Below are positions 17,934 to 29,591 of a stretch of DNA of 64,000 nucleotides, one piece after another. The notes below the pieces were generated by a model. The model had not been told where the DNA came from. It saw nothing but the letters and a program-made list of their open reading frames with translations, and ran no database searches. The position numbers were made by a program, and so were the translations under genes. Position 1 is the stretch's first letter. Each line of letters opens with the position of its first letter. Source of the stretch: Acetobacteroides hydrogenigenes (GTDB lineage: Bacteria > Bacteroidota > Bacteroidia > Bacteroidales > ZOR0009); contig NZ_SLWB01000017.1 of assembly GCF_004340205.1 (NCBI RefSeq), forward strand, positions 28,870-92,869. Direction: 5' to 3'.

Positions 17934-18926
17934 TTACCGATCCTTAAAGTACTTCATGAACTGCACGCGCTCGAATGCTGCCGGGTTGTAGGTTCTGTCC
18001 TTCGACATTTTTCCCCTAAACGCATCGAGCGATGTGTAATCGTTCGCCACCATCCATCTCTTAAGGTCGTTCAGCATGTCCTGAGCATAAGGTATCCCAT
18101 GTAGGTAGAATGCCGATGCAGCAGTTACCACCTTTGCGCCTGCCAGTAGCTGCTTTACCATTGCATCCCCATTAAGTACTCCGGTTGATGCGGCCAAGTC
18201 GCATTTTACCCTGTTTGCCATAATGGCAATCCAACGTAACGAGGTAGAAATATCCGAAGGAGTGCTTAGCACATTGGGTGTGGTAAACTCCATTGTATCC
18301 GTAGTAAAATCTATAGCGTACATGCGGTTAAAGAGCGTAATACCTTTTACACCTGTTTCTGATAGTTTTTGGATAAGTAATCCAAGCGCAGCAGAGTAGT
18401 ATCCAATTTTTAGGGATACCGGAATTGTAATCTTTTCTAAAACCTTAGAAACTATATCGAAGTAGATGGCCTCGCTCTCCTGGCTGGTGCGCGTAAAGTC
18501 GGAAGGAAGGATGAATAGGTTTAGCTCAAGCGCATCGGCCCCTGCCTGTTCTATCTTTTGGGCGTAGTTGAGCCACCCCTCTGCGGTAATACAGTTTATC
18601 GAAGCTATTACGGGTATCGTCAGCTCTTTTTTTGCACTACTGATAAGATTCAGGTAATCGCTAAGCGGATCCTTTATCTGCTCGTACTCAAGTTCGAAGT
18701 AATCCAAGGCTTCAGGATAGATGGACGGAGAAACCGACATCCGGGTAAGAGACTCTTGGGCATAGTGAATTATTTCCTCCTCAAAAATTGATTTTAGGAT
18801 AATTGCTCCTACCCCACTTTCCTCGAACTTTTTCAGGTCCTTAAGATGCGTTGTTAGCCCACTGCTGCTGGCAACCAATGGCGAGCGAAGCTTCAGCCCC
18901 ATGTAATCTGCTGAAATATCTACCAT
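17934..18926 (-). CDS. Dihydroorotate dehydrogenase-like FMN protein
   Basis: 330 residues with the DHOD barrel pattern: an N-terminal LKLRSPLVASSSGLT, a central ADALELNLF strand, VSLKIGYYS with the flavin-contacting Lys, and a C-terminal AASTGVLNGDAMVKQLLAGAKVV phosphate-binding region. The position of the class 1 catalytic Cys (NxSCPN) reads NLFILPSD, so the usual base is missing. It is therefore probably a paralogue with another substrate rather than PyrD. It lies downstream of gltBD but is separated from it by 377 bases and a terminator-like hairpin. Function unknown. Confidence 0.8.
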   Translation of the reverse strand: MVDISADYMGLKLRSPLVASSSGLTTHLKDLKKFEESGVGAIILKSIFEEEIIHYAQESLTRMSVSPSIYPEALDYFELEYEQIKDPLSDYLNLISSAKKELTIPVIASINCITAEGWLNYAQKIEQAGADALELNLFILPSDFTRTSQESEAIYFDIVSKVLEKITIPVSLKIGYYSAALGLLIQKLSETGVKGITLFNRMYAIDFTTDTMEFTTPNVLSTPSDISTSLRWIAIMANRVKCDLAASTGVLNGDAMVKQLLAGAKVVTAASAFYLHGIPYAQDMLNDLKRWMVANDYTSLDAFRGKMSKDRTYNPAAFERVQFMKYFKDR

Positions 18927-18995
18927 AATGACTCAAGTTTTTAATACGATCAACGTTTGATAATTCCTACCATTAGAACATACCAAAGCGCAAAA

Positions 18996-19036
18996 AGCTT
19001 ACAAGGAGCACCAAACAGTACAACCTTGTAAGCCTT
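18996..19036 (-). terminator. Probable terminator downstream of gltBD
   Basis: GCTTACAAGG and CCTTGTAAGC form a 10 bp stem, followed on the minus strand by TTTTTG. It lies between gltD and the DHOD-like gene. Confidence 0.55.
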
Positions 19037-19154
19037 TTGGTCTAACAATTTGAGTCTAGAAGATTCTTATGCCTTAAGCATAGGTTTCTCAAGGCTTATT
19101 CCCCTCCTTTTCAAGACAACGCGCTTAACTTGCGGGAAAACGTTCCCTCGGAGT

Positions 19155-19253
19155 GTCATCCCGTGCTTGTCACGGGATCTAAAGATTCGCCCGAAGGGCT
19201 TTTTCAGAATCTATTGGATTCCGATTTAGATTCCGGGACAAGCCCGGAATGAC
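19155..19253. repeat. REP-like palindromic intergenic element
   Basis: Two 26-base arms (19155-19180 and 19228-19253) form an imperfect inverted repeat matching at 22 of 26 positions. Each arm is itself a hairpin: CCCGTG-CTTGT-CACGGG, and CCGGG-ACAAG-CCCGG. The mismatches between arms are compensated within each arm. A small GCCC-GAA-GGGC hairpin lies between them. It resembles the widespread bacterial GTCAT(C/T)CCG...CGG(A/G)AT repeats. Confidence 0.75.
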
Positions 19254-19303
19254 AACACTGATTTATCTTGTGCAAAACTCATAGCATGACATTGTGCTTA
19301 TAC

Positions 19304-20785
19304 TTATAGTATGGTATACCCCATCAGGTATTCGTCTACCGCCTTGGCGCACTCGCGCCCTTCGTTGATTGCCCACACCACCAAGCTTTGTCCGCGACGG
19401 ACATCGCCGCAGGCAAATACCTTATCGGCGCTGGTGGCGAACTTGCCGTAGTCGGCTTTTACGTTGGTTCGGCTATCGGTTTCAACGTTCAGCTGCTTTA
19501 GGATCTCCTGTTCGGGTCCAACAAACCCCATTGCCAGCAGCACCAAATCGGCATCAATCACCTCCTCGGAGCCTGCAACCTCAACGGGCTGCATTCCGCC
19601 AGAAGGACCTGCCGCCCACTTTATCTTTACCGTCTTAACCTGGGTAACCTCTCCTCTATCGTTCCCCACAAACTCCTTAACAACCGTAGCGAATGTTCTG
19701 GGATCGTCGCCATACTTTTGGGCAAACTCCACCTGACCGTAATCGGTTTTATGCACCTTGGGGAATTGAGGCCAAGGGTTATTGTTGGCGCGTAGCGGCG
19801 GCAGCTTCTCCATGATTTCGATCTGCATCAAGCCCGCGCATCCATGACGAAGGCTGGTTGCCACGCAGTCGGTTCCGGTATCGCCACCTCCAATGATGAT
19901 GACGTTCTTATCCTTTGCCGAGATGTAGCGCTCATCTTTAAGGTTCGAATCGAGCAGGCTCTTGGTTGTTGCCTTAAGGAAGTCCACCGCAAAGTGGACA
20001 CCCTTCAACTCGCGCCCCTTTGCCACAATGTCGCGAGGCTTGGTTGCCCCACAGGCAAGCACAACCGCATCGTAGCTGCTATGCAGCTCCTTTGCATCTA
20101 CATTTGCCCCAACTTCGGCATTGGTTTTAAAGGTGATTCCCTCCTCTTCTAAAAGGCTAACACGGCGATCGATTACCTTTTTGTCGAGCTTCATGTTGGG
20201 GATGCCGTACATCATCAAACCGCCAACCCTATCGGCACGCTCGTACACGGTTACCGTATGCCCAGCCTTATTCAGCTGATCGGCAACCGCCAATCCGGCA
20301 GGACCAGAGCCTACCACCGCCACGGTTTTGCCCGTTCGTACCTTTGGCGGATGGGCAACAACGAGGTTGTCCTCGAAGGCTCGTTCGATAATCGAGCACT
20401 CGTTCTCCTTAACCGACACGGCATCGCCATGAAGCGCTACCGTACAGGCAGCCTCGCAGGGGGCGGGACAAACACGCCCGGTAAATTCCGGAAAGTTGTT
20501 GGTTTTATGCAGGCGAACTACCGCCTCGTCCCACTTACCCTTAAAGATAAGGTCGTTCCACTCCGGAATTAGGTTGTGGAGCGGACATCCTGTAGTCATG
20601 TTGTTAATGGTAACACCCGACTGGCAGAATGGTATTCCGCAATCCATGCAGCGAGCACCCTGCTTGCCCTGCTCGCTCTTGGGCAGAAGAACTATATACT
20701 CCTTGTAATCTTTTAGTCGTGCAGAAGGGTGCTTCTTAGAGGAAACACTCCTTGGTATTTCTAAAAATCCTGTAGGTTTACCCAT
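19304..20785 (-). CDS. gltD: Glutamate synthase, small (beta) subunit
   Basis: 493 residues, standard length. N-terminal cysteines for [4Fe-4S] clusters are visible ([35 protein letters not shown]). They are followed by the FAD-binding [12 protein letters not shown] and the NADPH-binding [13 protein letters not shown]ossmann motifs, and a C-terminal [17 protein letters not shown]. It passes electrons from NADPH to the large subunit. Eleven bases separate it from gltB. Confidence 0.96.
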   Translation of the reverse strand: MGKPTGFLEIPRSVSSKKHPSARLKDYKEYIVLLPKSEQGKQGARCMDCGIPFCQSGVTINNMTTGCPLHNLIPEWNDLIFKGKWDEAVVRLHKTNNFPEFTGRVCPAPCEAACTVALHGDAVSVKENECSIIERAFEDNLVVAHPPKVRTGKTVAVVGSGPAGLAVADQLNKAGHTVTVYERADRVGGLMMYGIPNMKLDKKVIDRRVSLLEEEGITFKTNAEVGANVDAKELHSSYDAVVLACGATKPRDIVAKGRELKGVHFAVDFLKATTKSLLDSNLKDERYISAKDKNVIIIGGGDTGTDCVATSLRHGCAGLMQIEIMEKLPPLRANNNPWPQFPKVHKTDYGQVEFAQKYGDDPRTFATVVKEFVGNDRGEVTQVKTVKIKWAAGPSGGMQPVEVAGSEEVIDADLVLLAMGFVGPEQEILKQLNVETDSRTNVKADYGKFATSADKVFACGDVRRGQSLVVWAINEGRECAKAVDEYLMGYTIL

Positions 20786-20796
20786 CGTTTAACCCC

Positions 20797-23700
20797 CTAT
20801 TTCTTTACGGTTGTAACATCAGCAAAGGCAAGCCTTTCTGCCTCATCGTAGCTATGACCTGCCTGCTCGTATCGCTTAATCAGCGTCATAATCTTCTTGT
20901 AGTCCTTAGGCAGCACCTTTACAAACTGTATTTTTTTCAGATCGAAGCGATCCAGCACCTTTTTGGTTACTGCCGAACGGGTGTGCTTATAGTGATCTTC
21001 CAACATTCGCTTTAGCACCACCTCATCCTCGCCATCGAGCTTCTCGACGTACACCATATCGGTGTTGATGCGGCTACGGTTCATGCCCGTTTCATCCTGA
21101 ATGTAGGCAATACCACCCGACATACCTGCGGCAAAGTTCCTACCTATGGTTCCAAGGATTACCACACGACCTCCTGTCATGTACTCGCAACCGTGGTCGC
21201 CAACACCTTCGACAACAGCCTCGATACCCGAGTTACGAACGCAGAAGCGCTCGCCTGCCGCCCCGTTGATATACGCCTTACCGCTAGTTGCGCCGTAGAA
21301 GGCAACGTTTCCGATAACGATATTCTCGTATGCCTCGCGGCTAGTGGACTGCTCTTCCTGAACGATAATCTTACCGCCCGATAGCCCCTTGCCCACGTAG
21401 TCGTTGGCATCGCCCCAAAGTTCGAGGGTGATACCGCTTGGGATAAAAGCGCCCATGCTTTGCCCGCCTGCGCCCTTCATCTTAATCCAAATGGTATCTT
21501 CGGGAAGTCCTTTATTCTGATACCTCTTGGTGATTTCGCTACCAAGCATGGTTCCGATGGTTCTATTCACGTTATCGACATCCAGCTCGATGGATACCTT
21601 TTCGCCAGATTCCAGCGCCTTCGAAGCCTTATCGAGCAACACCTTTGCATCGATGGTTTCGTACAGCTTCTGGTCGTACTTCTGCTCGAAATGGTAGTTC
21701 GAGTTTGGCATCTTGAAGTTCTTGAAGAGCACCCTCGTTAGGTTTACCTTCTGTATCTTCCACCCTTCGACAGGCTTCTGGCAAAGCTTATCGGTACGTC
21801 CAACCATCTCGTCGATGGTTCGGAAGCCAAGCTCCGCCATGTACTCGCGCATCTCCTGGGCGATAAACATCATAAAATTTACGACATGTTCTGGCTTACC
21901 GGTAAAACGCTTGCGCAGCTCCTCGTTTTGGGTAGCAATACCAACCGGACAGGTATCGAGATTACATACGCGCATCATTACACAGCCAATGGCAGCTAGT
22001 GGTGCAGTTGCAAAACCAAACTCCTCGGCACCCAAAAGAGCAGCAATCACCACATCCTTACCCGTCATCAGCTTACCATCGGTTTCAATCTTTACGCGCT
22101 GACGAAGCCCGTTTAGAACAAGGGTTTGATGCGCCTCGGCAAGCCCCATTTCCCAAGGTAAACCACCATGGCGAATCGAGGTCATTGGTGATGCACCCGT
22201 ACCGCCATCGTAACCGCTTATAAGGATTACATCGGCGCCACCTTTGGCAACACCCGCAGCAACCGTTCCTACGCCTGCTTCCGACACCAGCTTAACGTTG
22301 ATAAGCGCTTGCTGGTTGGCATTCTTCATGTCGTAGATTAGCTGGGCAAGGTCCTCTATTGAGTAGATGTCATGGTGAGGTGGTGGAGATATCAGCCCCA
22401 CTCCTACGGTTGCATGGCGTGCCTTGGCAATCCAAGGGTAAACTTTCGTTCCGGGCAGCTGACCACCCTCGCCAGGCTTAGCCCCCTGCGCCATCTTTAT
22501 CTGAATCTCCTTTGCATTCAGCAGATACTCCGAGGTAACGCCAAATCTACCAGAAGCAATCTGCTTAATTGCCGAGCTTCGAAGATCGCCGTTCGCATCG
22601 CGGGTGAAGCGCTCGCGTTCCTCGCCTCCTTCTCCTGTATTCGACTTTCCTCCTAGTCGATTCATGGCAATAGCCAAGCACTCGTGCGCCTCCTTGCTAA
22701 TTGAGCCGTACGACATCGCCCCCGTCTTAAAGCGCTTGACGATGCTCTCGGCAGGCTCAACCTCTTCAATAGGAATTGGCTCCTGAAAGCGAAAATCGAG
22801 CAGGTTGCGAAGCGTAACTGCCGACATTTCGTTATGGAATAAGGCGGAATACTCCTTAAACTCCTTGTAGCTGCCCGTTCGGCAAGCGTTCTGCAGCTTG
22901 TATATCGACATGGGATTGTACAGGTGCTCCTCCTCCGAACTTCGGTACTTAATGCTACCTGCCGAATCTAGCGAGAAGTCGGTAATACGGCTATCAAAGC
23001 CGCGAGTATGCCTTTCGATGGTTTCTCGGGCAACATCCTCAATATCGAGTCCCTCAATACGCGTTGGCGTTCCGGGGAAGTATTTCTCAACCAGTTTGCT
23101 CGATAAGCCAAGAGCCTCGAATATCTGCGCACCACAGTACGACTGGATGGTAGAAATCCCCATTTTGGAGATTACCTTCACAACGCCCTTCAGGATAGCC
23201 TTATCGTAGGTGTGAACGGCATCCTTGTACGACTTGGCAATGGTTTTACTATCTACAAGGTCTCTGATGATGTCGTAAACAAAGTATGGGTTGATGGCAT
23301 TTGCTCCAAAGCCCAGCAGCAGCGCAAAGTGGTGTACCTCGCGTGGCTCTGCCGACTCCACAACAATGCTTGCCTTCGTTCTCTTTGCCTTCTTTATCAG
23401 GTGATGATGTAGCGCCGATGTTGCCAAAAGCGCAGGTATCTGCACCTTGTTCTCATCAACATCCTTATCGCTAAGAATAAGTATTGATGCCTTCTTAGCG
23501 ATAGCCTTATCTGCCATCTTGCAGAGTTCCTTTAGCGCAATCTCTAGACCATCCTTGCCCAACGACTTATCGAAGTAAAGTGGCAAACGAACGCTTCGGA
23601 AGCCTCGGTTATCAAGCCCCTCGATATTCTTCAAATCGAGGTTGCTGATAATGGGGCTAGCCAGCTTTATGCGGGTGCAGTTCTTCTCCGAATCCTCCAA

Positions 23701-25317
23701 GATATTACCCTCAGCACCAAGGTAAACCCTTACCGAGGTTACGATCTCCTCACGAATGGCATCGATTGGCGGATTGGTTACCTGGGCGAACATCTGCTTA
23801 AAGTAGTCGTACAGCAGCTTGCTCTTGTTGCTGAGCACCGCCAACGGCGTATCAACCCCCATTGCCGAAAGGGGATCATCGCCAGTTGTTGCCATGGGCT
23901 GGATGATGGAGTAAACATCCTCGTAGGTATAGCCGAATCCCTTTAGGAAACGCTTATAGTCAACTGCCGATTCCTCACTTTCGTCGATAGCCTGCTCCAG
24001 CTTAACAAGGCTACGCTCAATCCACTTCGCGTACTGCTTGCGGCGCGAGTAGGTATCCTTTAACTTCTTATCGTTGATGAGTTCGCCCTTAGCGGTATCC
24101 ACCAAAAGCATCTTGCCCGGTTTCAGGCGTCCCTTGGTTTTAATATTTTTCTGAGCCACATCGAACACGCCAACCTCCGATGCTAGCAGTAAGTAATCAT
24201 CTTTGGTGATATAGTAGCGAGCCGGACGAAGCCCGTTTCTATCGAGCACGGCTCCTAGCTGCTCGCCATCGGTAAAGGCGATAGCTGCCGGACCATCCCA
24301 GGGCTCCATCATGGTCGATTTATACTCGAAGTAGTCGCGAACGCTTCGGTTAAGCTCCTTATTCTTGCTCCAAGGTTCGGGAATATGCATCACCACCGCC
24401 TCGGGAAGGGTACGCCCATTCATCACCATAAACTCGATGGAGTTGTCGAGCATGGAGGAGTCCGAACCATCGGGGTTGATTACGGGAAGTACCTTCGAAA
24501 GGTTGTCGCCAAACACCTTCGAGGTAAAGTTACCCTCGCGGGCGGTCATCCAATTTTGGTTTCCCTTGATGGTGTTGATTTCGCCATTATGGATGATCAG
24601 GCGATTGGGATGCGCCCTCCTCCACGAAGGAAAGGTGTTGGTGCTAAAGCGCGAGTGAACCAGCGCCAGCGCGCTTTCCATAGCCTCATCGTTTAGGTCA
24701 GGGTAGAACTCCTCGAGCTGCTTAGACGTTAGCATCCCCTTGTATACTATGGTTCGGCACGAAAGCGAACAGATGTACGAATCGGGAGTAAGTTTCTCGA
24801 ACTCCTTACGAATGGCAAACAAATCGGTATCGAACGCTTGCTTGTCGGTGCTGCCATCGTTGCGCGCAACAAAAGCCTGCGCAATGTAGGGCATGGCATC
24901 GCGGGCAGCATCTCCTAAACTTGAGGCATTAAATGGCACCTCTCGCCAACCTACAAACTTATGGTTGTGCGCATCTACAATATTCTCAAAAATGAGCATT
25001 GCACGTTTTCTCTCTGTTCCATCGTGAGGTAAAAAGAACATTCCTACGGCGTATTGCCCCTCTTCGCCAAGCGAAAAACGAATCTTCTTTGAGAAAAATT
25101 TATGTGGGATCTGAATAAGGATGCCGGCACCATCGCCAACATTGGGGTCTGCTCCCACCCCACCACGGTGATCAAGTTTCGTGAGCACCCTAAGCGCATC
25201 GGTAACAATTTTATGCGACCGAATGCCCTTAATGCTGGCAATTGCACCTATTCCACATGCGTCTTTCTCAAAAGCAGGATCATACATTCCTTGCTGCTGG
25301 GGATAATCCTTTTCCAT
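20797..25317 (-). CDS. gltB: Glutamate synthase, large (alpha) subunit
   Basis: 1506 residues, full length. The class II amidotransferase nucleophile is the Cys of KDACGIG (Cys21), so about 20 residues are removed in maturation. The central and FMN-binding domains follow (PGEGGQLPGTKVYPWIAKARH, GYDGGTGASP), then the [3Fe-4S] motif CMMRVCNLDTCPVG, and a C-terminal GXXGXXG beta-helix. It makes two glutamates from glutamine and 2-oxoglutarate. It is first in a two-gene operon with gltD. The upstream 727-base region is unusually long and structured, so leader-mediated control is possible. Confidence 0.97.
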   Translation of the reverse strand: MEKDYPQQQGMYDPAFEKDACGIGAIASIKGIRSHKIVTDALRVLTKLDHRGGVGADPNVGDGAGILIQIPHKFFSKKIRFSLGEEGQYAVGMFFLPHDGTERKRAMLIFENIVDAHNHKFVGWREVPFNASSLGDAARDAMPYIAQAFVARNDGSTDKQAFDTDLFAIRKEFEKLTPDSYICSLSCRTIVYKGMLTSKQLEEFYPDLNDEAMESALALVHSRFSTNTFPSWRRAHPNRLIIHNGEINTIKGNQNWMTAREGNFTSKVFGDNLSKVLPVINPDGSDSSMLDNSIEFMVMNGRTLPEAVVMHIPEPWSKNKELNRSVRDYFEYKSTMMEPWDGPAAIAFTDGEQLGAVLDRNGLRPARYYITKDDYLLLASEVGVFDVAQKNIKTKGRLKPGKMLLVDTAKGELINDKKLKDTYSRRKQYAKWIERSLVKLEQAIDESEESAVDYKRFLKGFGYTYEDVYSIIQPMATTGDDPLSAMGVDTPLAVLSNKSKLLYDYFKQMFAQVTNPPIDAIREEIVTSVRVYLGAEGNILEDSEKNCTRIKLASPIISNLDLKNIEGLDNRGFRSVRLPLYFDKSLGKDGLEIALKELCKMADKAIAKKASILILSDKDVDENKVQIPALLATSALHHHLIKKAKRTKASIVVESAEPREVHHFALLLGFGANAINPYFVYDIIRDLVDSKTIAKSYKDAVHTYDKAILKGVVKVISKMGISTIQSYCGAQIFEALGLSSKLVEKYFPGTPTRIEGLDIEDVARETIERHTRGFDSRITDFSLDSAGSIKYRSSEEEHLYNPMSIYKLQNACRTGSYKEFKEYSALFHNEMSAVTLRNLLDFRFQEPIPIEEVEPAESIVKRFKTGAMSYGSISKEAHECLAIAMNRLGGKSNTGEGGEERERFTRDANGDLRSSAIKQIASGRFGVTSEYLLNAKEIQIKMAQGAKPGEGGQLPGTKVYPWIAKARHATVGVGLISPPPHHDIYSIEDLAQLIYDMKNANQQALINVKLVSEAGVGTVAAGVAKGGADVILISGYDGGTGASPMTSIRHGGLPWEMGLAEAHQTLVLNGLRQRVKIETDGKLMTGKDVVIAALLGAEEFGFATAPLAAIGCVMMRVCNLDTCPVGIATQNEELRKRFTGKPEHVVNFMMFIAQEMREYMAELGFRTIDEMVGRTDKLCQKPVEGWKIQKVNLTRVLFKNFKMPNSNYHFEQKYDQKLYETIDAKVLLDKASKALESGEKVSIELDVDNVNRTIGTMLGSEITKRYQNKGLPEDTIWIKMKGAGGQSMGAFIPSGITLELWGDANDYVGKGLSGGKIIVQEEQSTSREAYENIVIGNVAFYGATSGKAYINGAAGERFCVRNSGIEAVVEGVGDHGCEYMTGGRVVILGTIGRNFAAGMSGGIAYIQDETGMNRSRINTDMVYVEKLDGEDEVVLKRMLEDHYKHTRSAVTKKVLDRFDLKKIQFVKVLPKDYKKIMTLIKRYEQAGHSYDEAERLAFADVTTVKK

Positions 25318-25476
25318 AAGCGTACTTCCTTTACTCTATTTTACTCAAAAAAACATACTAAGTTCTTCAAAAAACACTCTTACTTACAATACGTAACTTT
25401 TGAATACAACTATTACATTAAAATAGACATATATAGTTACATATCTTTTTATTGCATACGTTACAATCTATCACGT

Positions 25477-25492
25477 TGCATTAATTAATGCA
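25477..25492. promoter_or_regulatory. Perfect 16-bp palindrome upstream of gltB
   Basis: TGCATTAATTAATGCA is exactly self-complementary and lies 160 bases before the gltB ATG. It could be a dimeric regulator site; part of its symmetry could be chance because the region is AT-rich. Confidence 0.4.
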
Positions 25493-25495
25493 TAT

Positions 25496-25620
25496 AAGAG
25501 TCCCATCCTGTCCCCTGAACGGAACCAGACAACTAACCACGTAAGCGGTTTATGCTTGCAATAACGCTTTAATGTAAGTCAAGAAGCAAGCATTAAGCTT
25601 GCATGGGGAGGTTGACTTAT
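25496..25620. ncRNA. Candidate structured leader or small RNA with alternative folds
   Basis: Several pairings compete. ATGCTTGC (25552-25559) pairs perfectly with GCAAGCAT (25586-25593). The same strand, GCAAGC (25586-25591), instead pairs with GCTTGC (25597-25602) inside a second helix, TAAGTCAA (25575-25582)/TTGACTTA (25612-25619). The ends can also close through CCCC (25512-25515)/GGGG (25605-25608) and GAGTC/GACTT. Two exclusive states are a hallmark of attenuators and riboswitches. On the minus strand it would be the gltBD leader; on the plus strand a free RNA. No known family recognised. Confidence 0.35.
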
Positions 25621-25983
25621 TTGGAGATAAAACGAACCAATATTACAATTCGTAGCTGAATTTTTACTTCACTTGGAAATTGGTGGTAAAAATGTCAGAA
25701 TATTGGTCTCTCATTATCTCGTTTTGCTAAAAGTAGAGATTATTTTCAATAATAAAAATCGGCAAAAGTATGGCTGATTACCAATATAAAACCTAGTTAT
25801 AAGTATTATAAAGAGGTTTTCTTACTATTGTTTTTAAATACTTTTAAATCCTAATCCTTCGATTAAAGAAGCCTTGAAAAAATGCTTACAGATTGTAGCT
25901 TACTTAGCAAAGCAAGATAAAAGCATCTTTTAACTCTTCTATGTATCCTTTAAAATACACAGGACTCGATCATCCTCCAAACA

Positions 25984-26019
25984 TAAAAAAGCCCAAGAGC
26001 ATTTTATCTCTTGGGCTTT
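25984..26019 (-). terminator. Terminator of the ligA-DUF6913-dapA operon
   Basis: AAAGCCCAAGAG / CTCTTGGGCTTT, a perfect 12 bp stem with an 8-base loop, followed on the minus strand by TTTTTT. It lies 25 bases after the dapA stop. Confidence 0.88.
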
Positions 26020-26044
26020 GACCGTATAGTGGGGCTATATTAGG

Positions 26045-26926
26045 CTACATATTGCCTTCAATAAACTTCGAAATTTCAGCGTAGAGCTTTTCGGAAGCAG
26101 GTACAAGCGGAAGACGTAGTACGTTTTTGCAGATGCTCAACTTTGCCAGCACAGCTTTGACACCTGTTGGATTTCCTTCTGCAAAAAGCTGATCAATTGG
26201 ATCGGCAAGCTTGTAAACCGTTGGAATAGCCACATCAAATTTCCCGCTTAATGCCAAATGAACCATATTGCAGAAATCCTTTGGATAGGCGTTGGCGGCA
26301 ACCGAGATTACGCCATCGGCACCCACCGAAATTTGAGGAATCACGTATGCATCATCAGCCGAAAGTACAAGGAATCCTTCGGGTCTCCCCTTAAGAACCT
26401 TAATCATCTTATTCATGTCCGTATCGGCTTCCTTTATTGCGATGATATTATCAAAATCATTAGCCAAGCGGATGATTGTTTCAGCGGTAAGGTTCACTCC
26501 TGTACGACCTGGTACATTATATAGCACAATAGGCTTCTTAGAGGCCAAGGCAATTGCCTTGTAGTGCTCGTATAGCCCAGCCTGATTAGGCTTGTTGTAA
26601 TATGGCGTTACAGAAAGGATTGCATCGGCGTATTTGTACATTTCATCATTCAGAAGAGCGATGACATCGGCGGTGCTATTGCCGCCGCATCCAATAACTA
26701 TCGGAAGTTTAGCCTTATTGCTCTCATAAACATGTTTGACGATTGCCCGTTTTTCCTCTTTTGTCAAGGTAGGGGTTTCGCCTGTTGTTCCATGAACAAC
26801 TAGGTAATCAACATCATTGGCAGAAACATACTCTACCAAACGAGTTAACGACTCAAAGTCTACGCTTCCGTCTTCGTTAAAGGGTGTAACTAGCGCCACA
26901 CCAACTCCTCTTAAATTCATATGCAT
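26045..26926 (-). CDS. dapA: 4-hydroxy-tetrahydrodipicolinate synthase
   Basis: 293 residues, the normal length. It condenses pyruvate with aspartate semialdehyde in lysine and diaminopimelate synthesis. Visible signatures are the HGTTGETPTLTKEE loop, the catalytic Tyr in VTPYYNKP, and the Schiff-base Lys in NIIAIKEAD. It is last in the operon after ligA and the DUF6913 gene, with a 15-base gap, and is followed by a strong terminator. Confidence 0.96.
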   Translation of the reverse strand: MHMNLRGVGVALVTPFNEDGSVDFESLTRLVEYVSANDVDYLVVHGTTGETPTLTKEEKRAIVKHVYESNKAKLPIVIGCGGNSTADVIALLNDEMYKYADAILSVTPYYNKPNQAGLYEHYKAIALASKKPIVLYNVPGRTGVNLTAETIIRLANDFDNIIAIKEADTDMNKMIKVLKGRPEGFLVLSADDAYVIPQISVGADGVISVAANAYPKDFCNMVHLALSGKFDVAIPTVYKLADPIDQLFAEGNPTGVKAVLAKLSICKNVLRLPLVPASEKLYAEISKFIEGNM

Positions 26927-26941
26927 TAATTCTTAAAACAA

Positions 26942-27481
26942 CTATCCAATCTTAGGCAGATAGGCAAACATCTGCTCTTCAAAAAACCGTAAATCAGCAT
27001 CATCACTGACATCAAGGGTTAAGTCAAATGGCGAACCGGCAATACCTACACCTCCTATTTTGAATTTAGCCAACGATGCAGTTGCGAGGTAAATGCTGAG
27101 GCTCGATTCTAACCTGGTCAAATCTATGAAATAATCGTGATTGTTTTGCAAAAGGTTGAGAACCTCCTCATTTTTGGGCGTACCATTCCATTTCACCTCC
27201 TGATATCCAACTGGGTAAACGCTATACTTGTTGGGAATCTCCAGCTGCAAATCCTTTTGTTTTCCCACCAAAATGGTATCAACCTTAGCACCTTTAGCCT
27301 CTAACCGATCAATAAAAGGGTATAAATCAGAGAAGCTATCCTCTCCCCCAACTCTATAGAGCAAAACAACGCTCTTTATCCGATCAAAGGGTGTAAAATA
27401 TCTTTTACGAGCCGAACTTACGCTGGAGCGTAATGCCTCGAATGCCCGTTTTTGAAAGCTCTTTTTTATTGCAGTAAGCAT
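26942..27481 (-). CDS. DUF6913 family protein
   Basis: 179 residues, basic N-terminus (IKKSFQKRAFEALRSSVSSARKRYF), then an alpha/beta stretch (KSVVLLYRVGGEDSF, KVDTILVG, HDYFIDLTRLES). No signal peptide or catalytic motif was recognised. I place it with the Bacteroidota proteins called DUF6913, which commonly sit next to dapA. It lies 4 bases after ligA and 15 before dapA, so it is co-transcribed. Function unknown. Confidence 0.72.
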   Translation of the reverse strand: MLTAIKKSFQKRAFEALRSSVSSARKRYFTPFDRIKSVVLLYRVGGEDSFSDLYPFIDRLEAKGAKVDTILVGKQKDLQLEIPNKYSVYPVGYQEVKWNGTPKNEEVLNLLQNNHDYFIDLTRLESSLSIYLATASLAKFKIGGVGIAGSPFDLTLDVSDDADLRFFEEQMFAYLPKIG

Positions 27482-27485
27482 AAAC

Positions 27486-29489
<2,004 letters not shown>

Positions 29490-29499
29490 CTATTTTAAG

Positions 29500-29533
29500 C
29501 AAAAGTACTTGTTTGATTTTTGATAAAAAACAA
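29500..29533 (-). promoter_or_regulatory. ligA promoter
   Basis: On the minus strand TTG (29531-29533), a 23-base spacer and TACTTTTG (29500-29507), 16 bases before the ligA ATG. Confidence 0.6.
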
Positions 29534-29591
29534 CACTAAACCGATGGTTAAGATAATTTATTTCCTTCGATAATTAATATTTTTACGAAAA

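Larger units (their letters stand above)
25318..25983. other. Long AT-rich intergenic region upstream of gltB
   Basis: No supported gene in this stretch. It contains the perfect palindrome at 25477-25492 and the foldable element at 25496-25620 described separately. I found no clean TTG/TAnnTTTG promoter for gltB. Confidence 0.6.

Noticed and set aside
17562..17991. Frames in array 1 on both strands, one running into the DHOD-like gene
   Set aside because: The 41-bp period shifts phase each unit, and the frames have no conserved start or family match.
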